Positions 27,934 through 37,530 of a DNA stretch of 64,000 nt are shown here, piece after piece (position 1 is the stretch's first letter; the number at the start of each line of letters is the position of its first letter). The DNA is taken from NCBI RefSeq assembly GCF_041893525.1, contig NZ_CP169069.1. One strand, written 5' to 3'. The position numbers were made by a program, and so were the translations under genes. The notes under the pieces are model-generated. The model was not told the DNA's origin, made no database searches, and worked only from the letters and a program-made list of their open reading frames with translations. Source of the DNA: Phaeobacter bryozoorum. GTDB taxonomy: Bacteria > Pseudomonadota > Alphaproteobacteria > Rhodobacterales > Rhodobacteraceae.

Positions 27934-28932
27934 ATGAGCATGAAAGAGACCCAGCCGATACTTGAGGTCCGTAACCTCTGTACGACGTTTCGACGCGGCG
28001 GTGTGATGCTGCCTGCGGTACGCGATGTCAGCTTTGATGTGCGACAGGGTGAGGTTCTGGGGCTTGTCGGCGAAAGCGGCTCGGGGAAGAGCGTCACACT
28101 CAGGTCGATCCTGGGGCTGACCCGTCGCCATGGAGAGGTCACAGGCGAGGTGCGCTGGCAGGGGCGGGATATTTCCCGCCTGTCGGATCGGCAGCTGCGC
28201 CAGGTGCGCGGCGGTGAGGTTGCAATGATCTTTCAGGAGCCGATGACGTCGCTCAACCCGCTATTGACCGTGGGCCTGCAGCTGACCGAGACACTGAAGG
28301 CACATACCGATCTGCCGCGTGCGGCGCGTCGGGACCGGGCGGTCGAGATGCTGGATCATGTAGGTATCCCGGCGGCTGCCTCTCGGTTGCAGGATTATCC
28401 GCATCAGTTTTCGGGCGGGATGCGGCAGCGGGTGATGATTGCCATTGCGCTGGCGGCGCAGCCGAAGCTTTTGTTGGCGGATGAACCGACCACAGCGCTG
28501 GATGTTACCATTCAGGCGCAGATCCTTGATTTGATCCTGCGCCTGTCTGAAGAGATGAACATGGGCGTGATCCTCGTTACTCATGATCTGGGGGTCGTTG
28601 CGCAGACCTGCGAGAATGTTGCGGTGATGTATGCCGGGCGGATCGTCGAGCAGGGGGCGGTGCGGCAGGTGCTGCGCACGCCGCGCCATCCCTATACGGC
28701 CGGATTGATGCAGTCGGTGCCACAGGATGTGCCGCCACGGACGCCGCTTTACTCTGTGCCGGGTACGCCACCTAGTCTGGAGATGCTGCCCCGAGGCTGC
28801 GCCTATGCGCCCCGTTGCGACGCACGGACTGAGGCCTGCCTGAATGCGCGCCCGCCACTGGAGGCGATCAGTGCCGGGCGTCGCGCGGCCTGTTTCAATC
28901 CGGTTCCCGCGGTCCAGGGAGAGGTGGCATGA
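27934..28932 (+). CDS. peptide ABC transporter ATPase (DppD-like)
   Basis: 332 residues. Walker A is GLVGESGSGKSVT near residue 46, the signature is QFSGGMRQRVMIA near 155, Walker B is LLLADEPTTALDVT near 180 and the switch histidine lies in VTHDLGVVA. The C-terminal oligopeptide-transport extension carries the cysteine cluster GCAYAPRCDARTEAC, typical of DppD/OppD. Its stop overlaps the start of the DppF-like gene (ATGA at 28929). Confidence 0.94.
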   Translation: MSMKETQPILEVRNLCTTFRRGGVMLPAVRDVSFDVRQGEVLGLVGESGSGKSVTLRSILGLTRRHGEVTGEVRWQGRDISRLSDRQLRQVRGGEVAMIFQEPMTSLNPLLTVGLQLTETLKAHTDLPRAARRDRAVEMLDHVGIPAAASRLQDYPHQFSGGMRQRVMIAIALAAQPKLLLADEPTTALDVTIQAQILDLILRLSEEMNMGVILVTHDLGVVAQTCENVAVMYAGRIVEQGAVRQVLRTPRHPYTAGLMQSVPQDVPPRTPLYSVPGTPPSLEMLPRGCAYAPRCDARTEACLNARPPLEAISAGRRAACFNPVPAVQGEVA

Positions 28933-29927
28933 CTGATCCGGTGATGGAGATCGACAATCTCAGCCTGACGTTTCATCTGCCGCGCAGCCTGATTGATGTG
29001 ATGCGCAAGCAACCCGGTCGCGCCGTACGCGCGCTGAACGGCGTCAGCCTGGCGCTGAGGAAGGGAGAAACCCTAGGTGTTGTCGGAGAATTGGGGTGCG
29101 GAAAATCGACATTGGCGCGCTGCATCGTCCGGCTTTACGAGCCGCAGGGTGGCAGCATTCGCCATCATGGGCAGGATATATTCGCCGACGGCGCGCGCAG
29201 CGACCGCAGCTATAACCGGCGCGTGCAGATGATGTTCCAGGATCCCTATTCGTCGCTCAACCCGCGTATGACCTGCGGTCAGATCCTGAGCGAAGCCTTG
29301 CAGGTCCATAAGATGCGCCCCTCCGACGAGATCCCGACACGAGTCGCGGAGCTGCTGGATTTGGTGCGGCTGCCCGCAGATGCGGCGCAGAAACTGCCGC
29401 ATGAGTTCTCCGGTGGCCAGCGTCAGCGGATTGCCATTGCCCGTGCGCTGGCGGTGGAGCCTGAGGTTCTGATCGCCGATGAGCTGGTATCGGCGCTGGA
29501 TGTCTCGGTTCAGGCGCAGGTGGTGAATCTTCTGCTGGAGCTGCAGGAGCAGCTGGATCTGACCATCCTGTTTGTCGCCCATGATTTGCGGCTGGTGCGC
29601 CATGTCTCCCACCGTGTCGCAGTGATCTATCTCGGCCGCATCGTGGAAATCGGCGACAGCGAGCGCCTGTTTGCCAATCCGGCGCATCCGTATTCACAGG
29701 CGTTGCTGAGTGCGGCCCCGTCGCTTGATCCCGATGACAAAGGGGATGCGATCCGGTTGGAGGGAGAGCTGCCGTCGCCGCTGAACGTGCCGCCAGGGTG
29801 CCCGTTCCATGTGCGCTGCGCCCACGCTTCGGAAATTTGCAGGCGGGATGTCTCGCACCTGCGTCCTCTTGGCGACCGTGGCGAGGTCGCCTGCCATCTT
29901 GCGGAAGAGATCAATCAAAATGGATGA
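28929..29927 (+). CDS. peptide ABC transporter ATPase (DppF-like)
   Basis: 332 residues. Walker A is slightly unusual (GELGCGKST rather than GESGSGKST). The signature is EFSGGQRQRIAIA, and Walker B is VLIADELVSALDVS, with Leu where Pro is usual. The catalytic glutamate and the H-loop (VAHDLRLV) are kept. The C-terminal cysteine motif CPFHVRCAHASEIC marks the oligopeptide subfamily. It overlaps the downstream peptidase start by 8 bases. Confidence 0.93.
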   Translation: MTDPVMEIDNLSLTFHLPRSLIDVMRKQPGRAVRALNGVSLALRKGETLGVVGELGCGKSTLARCIVRLYEPQGGSIRHHGQDIFADGARSDRSYNRRVQMMFQDPYSSLNPRMTCGQILSEALQVHKMRPSDEIPTRVAELLDLVRLPADAAQKLPHEFSGGQRQRIAIARALAVEPEVLIADELVSALDVSVQAQVVNLLLELQEQLDLTILFVAHDLRLVRHVSHRVAVIYLGRIVEIGDSERLFANPAHPYSQALLSAAPSLDPDDKGDAIRLEGELPSPLNVPPGCPFHVRCAHASEICRRDVSHLRPLGDRGEVACHLAEEINQNG

Positions 29928-31722
29928 CATGTTGAGCGGGCCCCCTGCCGCTGCCCGCATTGCCGATCTGCGCCGCGAGCTGCGTGCCCGCGATCTGGAT
30001 GCCTTCATTCTGCCCCGGTTTGACGCGCATCAGGGGGAATATGTGGCTCCCCATGACGAACGCCTTGCCTATGTCACAGGTTTTACCGGATCGGCTGGAA
30101 TGGCCATCATCACGGCTGAGACCGTCGCCGTGTTTGTGGATGGCCGCTATACCGTGCAGGTCGCAAATGAATGCTCAGGACCGCTGTTTTCGCGGCTTCA
30201 CATTTTTGAACAGCCACCGGAACACTGGCTGGGCGCGGTTGCGCAGGCAGGCTGGCAGATCGGGTTCGACCCGATGCACCTGCCACCCGGCTGGTTCGAT
30301 CGGTTTGCCGCATCCGCTGTGCAGGCCAGTGCGACGATGTTGCCGCAAGGCGACAATCCGGTGGATGCGATCTGGTCGGACCAGCCGCCAGCGCCGACCG
30401 GGCGGATCAGCGTTTTTCCGATGCAATGGGCCGGGCGGAGCAGTGCCGAGAAATGTGCGGATCTTGCAGCATATCTGAGCGAGCAGGACGCCGCATGTCT
30501 GGTTGAGACACAACCTGACAATATTGCCTGGCTGCTGAACGTGCGTGGGGATGACGTGGCCTTCAACCCGATGCCGCAGTCCTTTCTCATTGCCGAGAGA
30601 AACGGGACGGTCACTTGGTTCGTTGATCCGGCCAAGCTGGATGATGAGGTCAAGGATCACCTGCCGGACATCGTGACCGCCCAGCCAGTCTCGCAGTTTC
30701 TTGGCGCTCTTCAAAACCGATGCAACGCCGGAGAACGGATCCTGTTTGATCCGGATTTTTCGCCGGTTGCGGTGCGTCATACTATTGCCGACGCCGGGGC
30801 GACTGCGGCTGCGGTGGCCAGTATATTGACCCGGACCAAATCCGTTAAGAATCCGGTCGAAATCGCCGGTCTGCATGATTGCCATCTGGAAGACGGGGTG
30901 GCATGGGTCGAGTTCTCGGCCTGGTTGGCGCAGACGGTTCCTGCGCGCGCGGCGGCTGGTGAGCCGGTGACCGAGCGTGAGGCGGAAGCACAGATCCTGT
31001 CCTGCCGACAGGCGCGTCCGGGTTTTCTGACTGAGAGCTTTCAGACGATCTCAGCCGCGGCAGGCAATGCTGCAATGTGCCACTACGCGGCCACCAACGG
31101 GCGTAATGCTCCGATAATGCCACAGAATCCCTATCTGCTGGACAGCGGCGGCCAGTATGACACCGGGACCACCGATGCCACGCGCAGCTATGCCTTCGGG
31201 ATGCGCCCCGACGGCTATGACCGGGCGTATACGGCGGTGTTTCGCGCGTTCCATGCGCTGGCCACGCTGCGGTTTCCCCGGGGTACGCAGGGCCATCATA
31301 TAGATGCGATCTGTCGGCGACCGCTCTGGGACCTCGGCTTGGATTACGACCATGGCACCGGTCATGGCATCGGACATCGGCTCTCGGTGCACGAGCACCC
31401 GCAACGCATCGGCAGGCCCTATAATCCGGTGGATCTGGTGCCTGGCATGGTTGTGTCGATCGAGCCGGGCTATTACGAGGCCGGGCGTTTTGGCATCCGG
31501 ATTGAGAACATCTTTGAGGTTATTGAAGAAAGTGATGGGTTCCTCAGCTTTCGCAATATGACGCTTGCACCAATACAAACCGACATGCTGATCCCGGCAG
31601 ATCTGAGTGAGGACGAACGCTGTTGGCTGAATACATATCATCAGGATGTGCTGCAGCGGTTATCGCCCTTGGTCAGCGATGCAGCGGGCCGGTGGTTGTC
31701 GGCGGCGACGGCCCCGATCTAG
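29920..31722 (+). CDS. pepP: Xaa-Pro aminopeptidase (M24B)
   Basis: 600 residues from the ATG at 29920. The product has the three-domain layout of eukaryote-like aminopeptidase P: two creatinase-type N-terminal domains (FILPRFDAHQGEYVAPHDER near residue 27) and a C-terminal pita-bread domain. The dinuclear metal ligands are visible: Asp in DSGGQYDTGTTDATRSY near 407-418, His in HGTGHGIGHR near 483, Glu in SIEPGYYEAG near 517 and Glu in FGIRIENIFEV near 530. It removes N-terminal residues preceding proline. Its place as last gene of a peptide importer operon implies that the imported peptides are proline-rich. It ends in TAG. Confidence 0.93.
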   Translation: MDDMLSGPPAAARIADLRRELRARDLDAFILPRFDAHQGEYVAPHDERLAYVTGFTGSAGMAIITAETVAVFVDGRYTVQVANECSGPLFSRLHIFEQPPEHWLGAVAQAGWQIGFDPMHLPPGWFDRFAASAVQASATMLPQGDNPVDAIWSDQPPAPTGRISVFPMQWAGRSSAEKCADLAAYLSEQDAACLVETQPDNIAWLLNVRGDDVAFNPMPQSFLIAERNGTVTWFVDPAKLDDEVKDHLPDIVTAQPVSQFLGALQNRCNAGERILFDPDFSPVAVRHTIADAGATAAAVASILTRTKSVKNPVEIAGLHDCHLEDGVAWVEFSAWLAQTVPARAAAGEPVTEREAEAQILSCRQARPGFLTESFQTISAAAGNAAMCHYAATNGRNAPIMPQNPYLLDSGGQYDTGTTDATRSYAFGMRPDGYDRAYTAVFRAFHALATLRFPRGTQGHHIDAICRRPLWDLGLDYDHGTGHGIGHRLSVHEHPQRIGRPYNPVDLVPGMVVSIEPGYYEAGRFGIRIENIFEVIEESDGFLSFRNMTLAPIQTDMLIPADLSEDERCWLNTYHQDVLQRLSPLVSDAAGRWLSAATAPI

Positions 31723-31912
31723 AGGTCTGTCTCTCGCTTTGCTGCGCGGCGGCCAGTCCTCGTTCGGGGCTGGCCTAAAATATATCTTCAATCTAATTGA
31801 AAACTGCTGGGTAAACCGGTTGGGGGACTGCCCCCGGCGCGGTGGGTCAACACTTTGTTCAGGCGAATATGCGAGAGGTTGTGCAAGACGAGCCTTCCAA
31901 GTGGAGATATGA

Positions 31913-34066
31913 ATGCCAGCTCTGTTCAACACAATATCAGGCAAGCTACTTGCCGCGACCACGGTTGCAATTACCGGGCTGATGCTCTGCTTCAGCGTAT
32001 TTACGGCCCTCAATGAATCTGCACAGGTCAGGGAGCGGGTATTGGAGGGCGCGTCGCAGCGTGCCTCGGATATCGCGCAAAGCCTGTCGTCTCAACTGGT
32101 CGAAGCGACCTCAGCTGCGGCGGCACTAGGCGGCGCGCTATCCGGATATATCGAAGATGGCGAGGCAACCACCGCCGATCTGATCAAGATCATGGAAGGC
32201 GTCCCCGGCCGCTATGATCTTGTATTCTCTTCCTGGATGTCAGCAATTCCGGACGGCGCCACCGAAGATTTCATTACCGGTGAAGAGGGACGAAATGCCG
32301 ATGGTATCTTTGCCGCCTACTGGACCAAAGCGGAGTCCGGCGGGCTGAATTTCGAGACGTTCAACGTTGATCCCAATGACACATCCGAGTGGTATCGCCT
32401 GCCGATCGACAGTGGCGAGAGTGTCATCACCGAACCTTATCTCTCAAATGAAAACCGCCTGCTGACATCGGTGTCGGTGCCTGTGAATGCACAGGGCCAG
32501 ATCGTCGGTGTTGCCGGTGTCGATATCGTGCTCGATAATCTCGGTGATTTTGTCCGGGGGCTGTCGGTTTATGAAGGCGGCAGTGTGATGCTGCTGGGCC
32601 AGGGCGGCAAATGGTTGTCACATCCTGACCCGGAAATGCTGATTTAGGCCTTTGAAGGGGAAGAGGTGGCAGATTTCCAGGCCGCTGTCGAAACCGGAGA
32701 GGTGCAGATCGTTTCGGATCGCGCTGATGGGTCGACACGCCTGTTCTTTCCTTTCACCGCCTACGGCATGAACAAGACCTGGGTTGTCGTCTTGGATGTG
32801 CCACGCCATGTCTTCGTCAACCCGGTAAAGGCAAGCATCTACGAACAGCTGATCGCCAATGTTCTCTTGCTGGCGCTGACGCTGGCCACCATCTTCTTCT
32901 CGGTGCGCTCGCTTGTCCGGCGTCCCCTGGGGCGAATGCTTGGGGTCATGAAGGATCTTACCGCCGGGAAGGTGCATCAACCCGTTGATATTCCAAAGCG
33001 TAAAGATGAGATCGGGGCGATGGCCCTGTCCATCGAGACCCTGCGCCAGGGTTTGGCATCCAAGGAGGAGCTGGAAGCAAATCAGCTGCGCGATCAGCAG
33101 CAGCAGCAGGCGGTTGTTCAGGCCCTTGCCCAGAATTTGCAACAGCTGGCTTCCGGGCGGCTGGATGTCAAAATCCACGATGAAATGCCCAGCCAGTATG
33201 AGGGGCTGCGCCAGGACTTCAACAATACTGTTGAACAGTTGAGCAAGCTGATCACCTCGGTCAATGACTCGGCACGTTCGATCGATACCGGGTTGACGGA
33301 GATTTCCTCGGCAACCAACGATCTGTCGCAGCGCACAGAACAATCCGCGCTTCAGCTGGAAGAGACTGCGGCGTCGCTGAGCGAACTCACGCAAAACGTC
33401 CAGCATGTCGCCAGCGGCGCGCGCGAAACTGAGGCATTGGTCACATCCGTGAATCAGAGTGCAACAAACAGCTCGGCGGTAGCCCGGGAGACGGTTGATG
33501 CGATGGATTCGATTGCCGCCACCTCCGAGCAGATCACCCGGATCACCGGTATGATTGACGATATCGCGTTTCAGACAAACCTGCTTGCCCTGAACGCCGG
33601 TGTTGAAGCCGCGCGGGCTGGCGAAGCGGGTCGCGGGTTCTCGGTTGTTGCCGCCGAAGTCCGTAGTCTTGCGCTGCGTTCGTCTGAATTGGCGCTAGAA
33701 ATCAAGAAGCTGATTACCGCCTCCGCAGCGCAGGTGGCCCATGGCGTGGATCTGGTCGGCAGGACCAATTCCTCTCTGGAGACCATTATGAATGCCATTG
33801 GCAGCATTTCGGAACATGTTGGCGATATTGCCAAACAGGCCGACGAGCAATCCAGGGGCATTTCGGAGTTGAATGGCGCGATGAGCACACTGGAAGCTGC
33901 CCAGCAGCAGAATGCCGCCATGTGCGAGGAGACCGCCGCCGCCTGCAGTTCGCTGGACCATGAGACAACCAATCTGTCGCGGCTGGTCACAGCCTTTCAG
34001 ACTGGAGATGCTGGCCGCCAGCCCGTGCAGAGTGCGCAGCACCACAGTTATACGGCTGCGGCCTAG
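31913..34066 (+). pseudogene. chemoreceptor (dCache-HAMP-MCP) interrupted by an in-frame TAG
   Basis: From the ATG at 31913 the frame gives a membrane helix (LLAATTVAITGLMLCFSVFT), then a dCache-type sensor (GVPGRYDLVFSSWMSAI, SVPVNAQGQIVGVAGVDIVL). At codon 245 (32645-32647) a TAG follows HPDPEMLI. The same frame continues to 34066 with the rest of the sensor, a second helix (LIANVLLLALTLATIFFSV), HAMP, and a signalling tip IDDIAFQTNLLALNAGVE. A Gln codon would restore a 717-residue receptor. As written, only a truncated sensor would be made, unless translation restarts internally (about 32666) to give a receptor without a complete sensor. A strong terminator follows. Confidence 0.85.
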
Positions 34067-34155
34067 GGCGCTGACTTAGACTGCTCTGGAGGCGCGGGCG
34101 TCACTGGGTGTCCAGGCGGGGTCGGTGAGTCCGAGAGTAGCTCCGCCAAATGCTT

Positions 34156-34190
34156 GAGAGCCACCACTCCTTTGAGTGGTGGCTCTCGTC
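34156..34190 (+). terminator. strong intrinsic terminator after the second chemoreceptor
   Basis: A perfect 14-base inverted repeat: GAGAGCCACCACTC (34156-34169) and GAGTGGTGGCTCTC (34174-34187) around CTTT. It is followed by GTCTTTG. It can act in both directions and lies about 90 bases after the receptor stop. Confidence 0.75.
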
Positions 34191-34896
34191 TTTGATGTTC
34201 GCTGTTGCTGCCGGTGGTGGCCCCGTGTCGGATCTTTGGGTCATTCCTGAGCTCGATGGTTTGCAGTCCGTCAGCGTTTCCGTGATCTGAGTTTCCTGCA
34301 ATCAGCGAGGTCGCAAGGATGACACGCTAACGCCAACTCTGGTTGATTGAAGTGGTTTGTTGCGGGGCGGCGCAAAGCAGGTTTGACGATCCAGATCCCT
34401 ATCATGCCGGGTAGTGGTGCAGCACCCGATTGAGATCATTCAGTCTGGAGCATCCATTGTCCGCTACCCATCGGCATGCGAACGACCAGCGGATGTTTGA
34501 TCCTGACGGGGCGACGATACTGAGCTGGCTCGCGGTCTGTTGGCATCCCTGCGGTGGGAGCGGTGCCAACCGGAAGCCTGTCAAAGCAGATGGGCGGGTG
34601 TTGCTTCAATACCGCGCGGCTCTTTCAGCGGTTTCCATGGTTCTGGGCGGCAAGGCAGCCTCTGCTTCCTGAGTGTCCGATGCTGCACCGTATCGCCTTT
34701 GACCATGGTACCGGCTTTTGTCCGCTGCGCGCACCGAACGGCCTAGCTCCTCGAAACCTCGACATGGCGTCATGAGATGGCTGGCGTCGGCTGGAGAGGT
34801 GCTGCGGATCATAGTTTGGCTGCGAACGCCGGTAGGCCTGCGACTTGAGATGCGGGTGCAAATCAGAATGCTGACGGCAGTCGCCGGTGGAAACGT
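34191..34896 (+). other. 700-base stretch without a supported gene
   Basis: Short open frames exist on both strands (for example 34430-34672 forward and 34625-34861 reverse), but none has a ribosome-binding site, a recognisable motif or protein-like composition. I see no inverted terminal repeats or transposase motif. It may be decayed sequence or a long 3' region of the flippase gene. Strand is nominal. Confidence 0.4.
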
Positions 34897-36408
34897 CTAC
34901 TGGTGAGCGCCAGGCTCAATTGGATTGCTATCTCTTCTGTTGCGGATCTTTCCCAGGATTTGCTGCAAGCGGTCGCCGCCCACGAGGAGGATCATGATCA
35001 GATAGGTGGGGATTGCAACCGCAAGTTGAGCCATAAGCTGTGGGGTGCCATACATCGGCGGCCCCAACTCACGTAGCGCGAAGAGCGCAATGGACATCAT
35101 TGAGACAGAAATCAGCGCGGGGCGCAGTGCATCGAAGATATAGGTTGTCGCCGAGATTTCGAGGGTTTTCAGAGTTTTGCGCGTGGCGACCGGCCAGAGC
35201 AAGAAGGAAATGCCAACCAATGCGGACATGATCCTGTTCAGACCCTCCGGGGCCAGCAGCAGGATCGCTGCAAATCCAGACAGGCTGACGACACATTCAA
35301 ATCCGAACCACCAACGTGCATGACCGGAGAACCTGAGCAAAGAGGCCTGCATGACGCCGATACTCATCATCAGGCTGAGCATGGCGAAACACTGGAGCGG
35401 GTAGATCGCAGCGAGCCATTTGCTGCCAAAGACGAAGGGTATCGCCGTTGGGGCCACAATGATGAAGCCGATGAACAGCGGTAAGGCGGCGGTTGCAGCG
35501 GCGAAGCTGCTGAGGATAAACGCTTCCCGCTGTTGTTCTTTTTCAGTTTGCAGACTGGCAAATAGGACCCTTGTGACAGGCAAGAGCGTGCCAATGGTAA
35601 GCTCCTGCAGGATTTCACACATTCTGCGGGCGAAAAAGAAGATGCCGAGCACTGCTGGGCCGGCGACGATCCCGAGCAGGATCTGGTTGATCTTGGTCGG
35701 TTCGATCATCCGGCCACCCATCGTCAACAGGGTAAAGCCGCGCAGATCCGTCAAAGCGGCCCTCGAGAGCTGTAGCCCAGGGCGCCAGCCAGCGGCCCAG
35801 TAGGAGACGACGCAGCCGACAATCGCGGTAATGACCTGCGCCCAGACCAGTGCCCAGATGGCATATCCTTGCAACACGAGCAGCAGGCAACCTGCCGCGC
35901 CCAGCCCATTTGCAAGGGTTGTCCGCAACGCAATATGACGAAACTCCATCCGCCGGTTCACCAGTGCCGCGGGAATATTTCCAAGTGATACAAACAGGAT
36001 ACGGAGCGACAGCACCGGCAATATGATCGCAAGTGCCTCGAGTTTGGTCCAGGACGCGATCATCGGCGCACAGAGAACCAGGATCGCAATAGTGGCAAGT
36101 GCGATCACCATCGTCAGCCAGAATGCGCTGTCCAGATGGCTCTGCCTCAGGTCGCTGCGTTGAATGATGGCGTCTCCAAGCGGCAGCGGCACCAATGTCA
36201 TGACCCAGATGACGATCGAGGTGGCCAGAGCCACGGCGCCAAAATCGGCGGGCTCCAGCAATAGAGAGGTCACCAGGAACACAACCACGGTCAAGCCGTT
36301 GCTGACCATGATGTTGACGAAGGACCAGAACACGCCAATCAGCGCCAGGCGGCCGCGGCCCTGCGATATATGGCTGAGTGTCGAAGCATCGGTATTGCTG
36401 TCGTGCAT
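34897..36408 (-). CDS. polysaccharide flippase (Wzx/ExoT-like, MOP superfamily)
   Basis: 503 residues from the ATG at 36408; an ATG at 36441 would add 11 residues. About 12-14 hydrophobic helices are present. The N-terminal pattern LIGVFWSFVNIMVSNGLTVV and LEPADFGAVALATSIVIWV matches the MOP/Polysacc_synt family (ExoT, WzxC). It should flip the lipid-linked repeat unit across the inner membrane. It lies downstream of the ExoY-type priming transferase on the same strand with a gap of about 120 bases. Confidence 0.9.
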   Translation of the reverse strand: MHDSNTDASTLSHISQGRGRLALIGVFWSFVNIMVSNGLTVVVFLVTSLLLEPADFGAVALATSIVIWVMTLVPLPLGDAIIQRSDLRQSHLDSAFWLTMVIALATIAILVLCAPMIASWTKLEALAIILPVLSLRILFVSLGNIPAALVNRRMEFRHIALRTTLANGLGAAGCLLLVLQGYAIWALVWAQVITAIVGCVVSYWAAGWRPGLQLSRAALTDLRGFTLLTMGGRMIEPTKINQILLGIVAGPAVLGIFFFARRMCEILQELTIGTLLPVTRVLFASLQTEKEQQREAFILSSFAAATAALPLFIGFIIVAPTAIPFVFGSKWLAAIYPLQCFAMLSLMMSIGVMQASLLRFSGHARWWFGFECVVSLSGFAAILLLAPEGLNRIMSALVGISFLLWPVATRKTLKTLEISATTYIFDALRPALISVSMMSIALFALRELGPPMYGTPQLMAQLAVAIPTYLIMILLVGGDRLQQILGKIRNRRDSNPIEPGAHQ

Positions 36409-36527
36409 TCTGTTGGTCCCGCTTTTGCAGTTAGGGAGCATAATCTGCCGCGGCTGTCACCCTTGGTACAGACCCTGATCCCTATCGCCGTTGGCTGAAC
36501 ATTACCGCAGAGGGCTTAATGGCCCGT

Positions 36528-37211
36528 TTACCGTCCCGTGCGCGCAATGACTGAGCGGCCGGTCAGCAGGATCAGTTTGATATCAAAGCCGAATGTCCGC
36601 CGCTTCAGGTAATCAACGTCAAAGGAGACCCGATCAGCATAGCTGACATCGTTGCGACCTGATACCTGCCACAGCCCGGTGATTCCCGGTCTTTGGCTCA
36701 GATATGCAGAAGCGGCTGGACCATATCTGTGCAGTTCGCAGCGCACGATCGGGCGCGGCCCGACAAAGCTCATATCACCGCGCAGCACGTTCCAGATCTG
36801 TGGCAGCTCATCAAGACTGCTGCGGCGGAGGAACAGGCCAAAGCCCGTGACCCGTGGATCGCGGCTGAGCTTGCGGTCGCGGGCCCATTCGCTGGCCGCT
36901 TGAGCGTCCGACTTGAGATGCTCGGCCAGAATATCCTCCGCGCCGTGGATCATGGTACGGATTTTCCAGCAGGTGAAGGGTATTCCGTCCTTGCCGATAC
37001 GAGTATGACCGAAGAGCCCTGGCCCGCCATCGCGTCGGCTGACGAGCCAGAGGAGCGCGATAACCGGGGCGAGGGCGGGCAGAAGAGCCAGCGCAAGTGA
37101 CATATCAAGAAGGCGCTTTCCGATCCTTGCATAAATATCGAAGCGCGGTTTTGCCGCCTGACCGCTGTCTGATGGCGCGCGCAGGTGGTCAAAATTCGTG
37201 ATGTCGCTCAT
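36528..37211 (-). CDS. exoY: undecaprenyl-phosphate sugar phosphotransferase (ExoY-like)
   Basis: 227 residues: a short cytoplasmic N-terminus, one membrane hairpin (LLDMSLALALLPALAPVIAL), then the bacterial sugar transferase domain. Diagnostic motifs are FTCWKIRTM near residue 79, RRSSLDELPQIWNVLRGDMS near 130 with the catalytic Asp-Glu, FVGPRPI, and QRPGITGLWQVSGRND near 172. It transfers a sugar-1-phosphate (galactose in ExoY) to undecaprenyl phosphate, the first committed step of EPS synthesis. Length and lack of extra helices fit ExoY rather than the longer WbaP/WcaJ type. Confidence 0.92.
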   Translation of the reverse strand: MSDITNFDHLRAPSDSGQAAKPRFDIYARIGKRLLDMSLALALLPALAPVIALLWLVSRRDGGPGLFGHTRIGKDGIPFTCWKIRTMIHGAEDILAEHLKSDAQAASEWARDRKLSRDPRVTGFGLFLRRSSLDELPQIWNVLRGDMSFVGPRPIVRCELHRYGPAASAYLSQRPGITGLWQVSGRNDVSYADRVSFDVDYLKRRTFGFDIKLILLTGRSVIARTGR

Positions 37212-37530
37212 GCCTTACCCCGATCTTCAGCCTCGCGGTGTCGACATTGATGTCGACAGGGTCGCTGGCCGATTTTCTGGCTGCGATCTCGTCCGCCTTT
37301 CCTAAGATTTGATTCAAATTCGTGGCAAGATTTTGTCGTAAACAAAGTCATGCTGGGGCGTTCTAAAGATGGGGTATGCAGATCGGCAGCCAGGCTGAAC
37401 AAGCGTTCCCGAGCTGGTGATGCGGCCGAACAGTTGAATTGACAGCCGCAGTTCGGCGTATTAATTTGATCGGTGAAATAAATATCATCACCAGGACTTC
37501 CGGGGTTCTGCACCCAAAGGACGCCCCTGT
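37212..37530 (+). promoter_or_regulatory. divergent intergenic region between exoY and galM
   Basis: 319 bases with no supported gene. It is AT-richer than the surroundings, notably TTAATTTGATCGGTGAAATA around 37459-37478, and must hold the promoters of both divergent genes. I find no convincing inverted repeat. Strand is nominal. Confidence 0.4.

Noticed and set aside
18458..32647. TAG recoding (amber readthrough or a 22nd amino acid) as an explanation of the two interrupted genes.
   Set aside because: TAG is the normal stop of at least the genes ending at 20004, 31722 and 34066, and I see no stimulatory element after the two sites. A single-base mutation or sequencing error is simpler.
34897..37211. 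A transposon boundary around the second EPS block.
   Set aside because: I found no transposase, terminal inverted repeats or target duplication near 34.2-34.9 kb or 37.2-37.5 kb.
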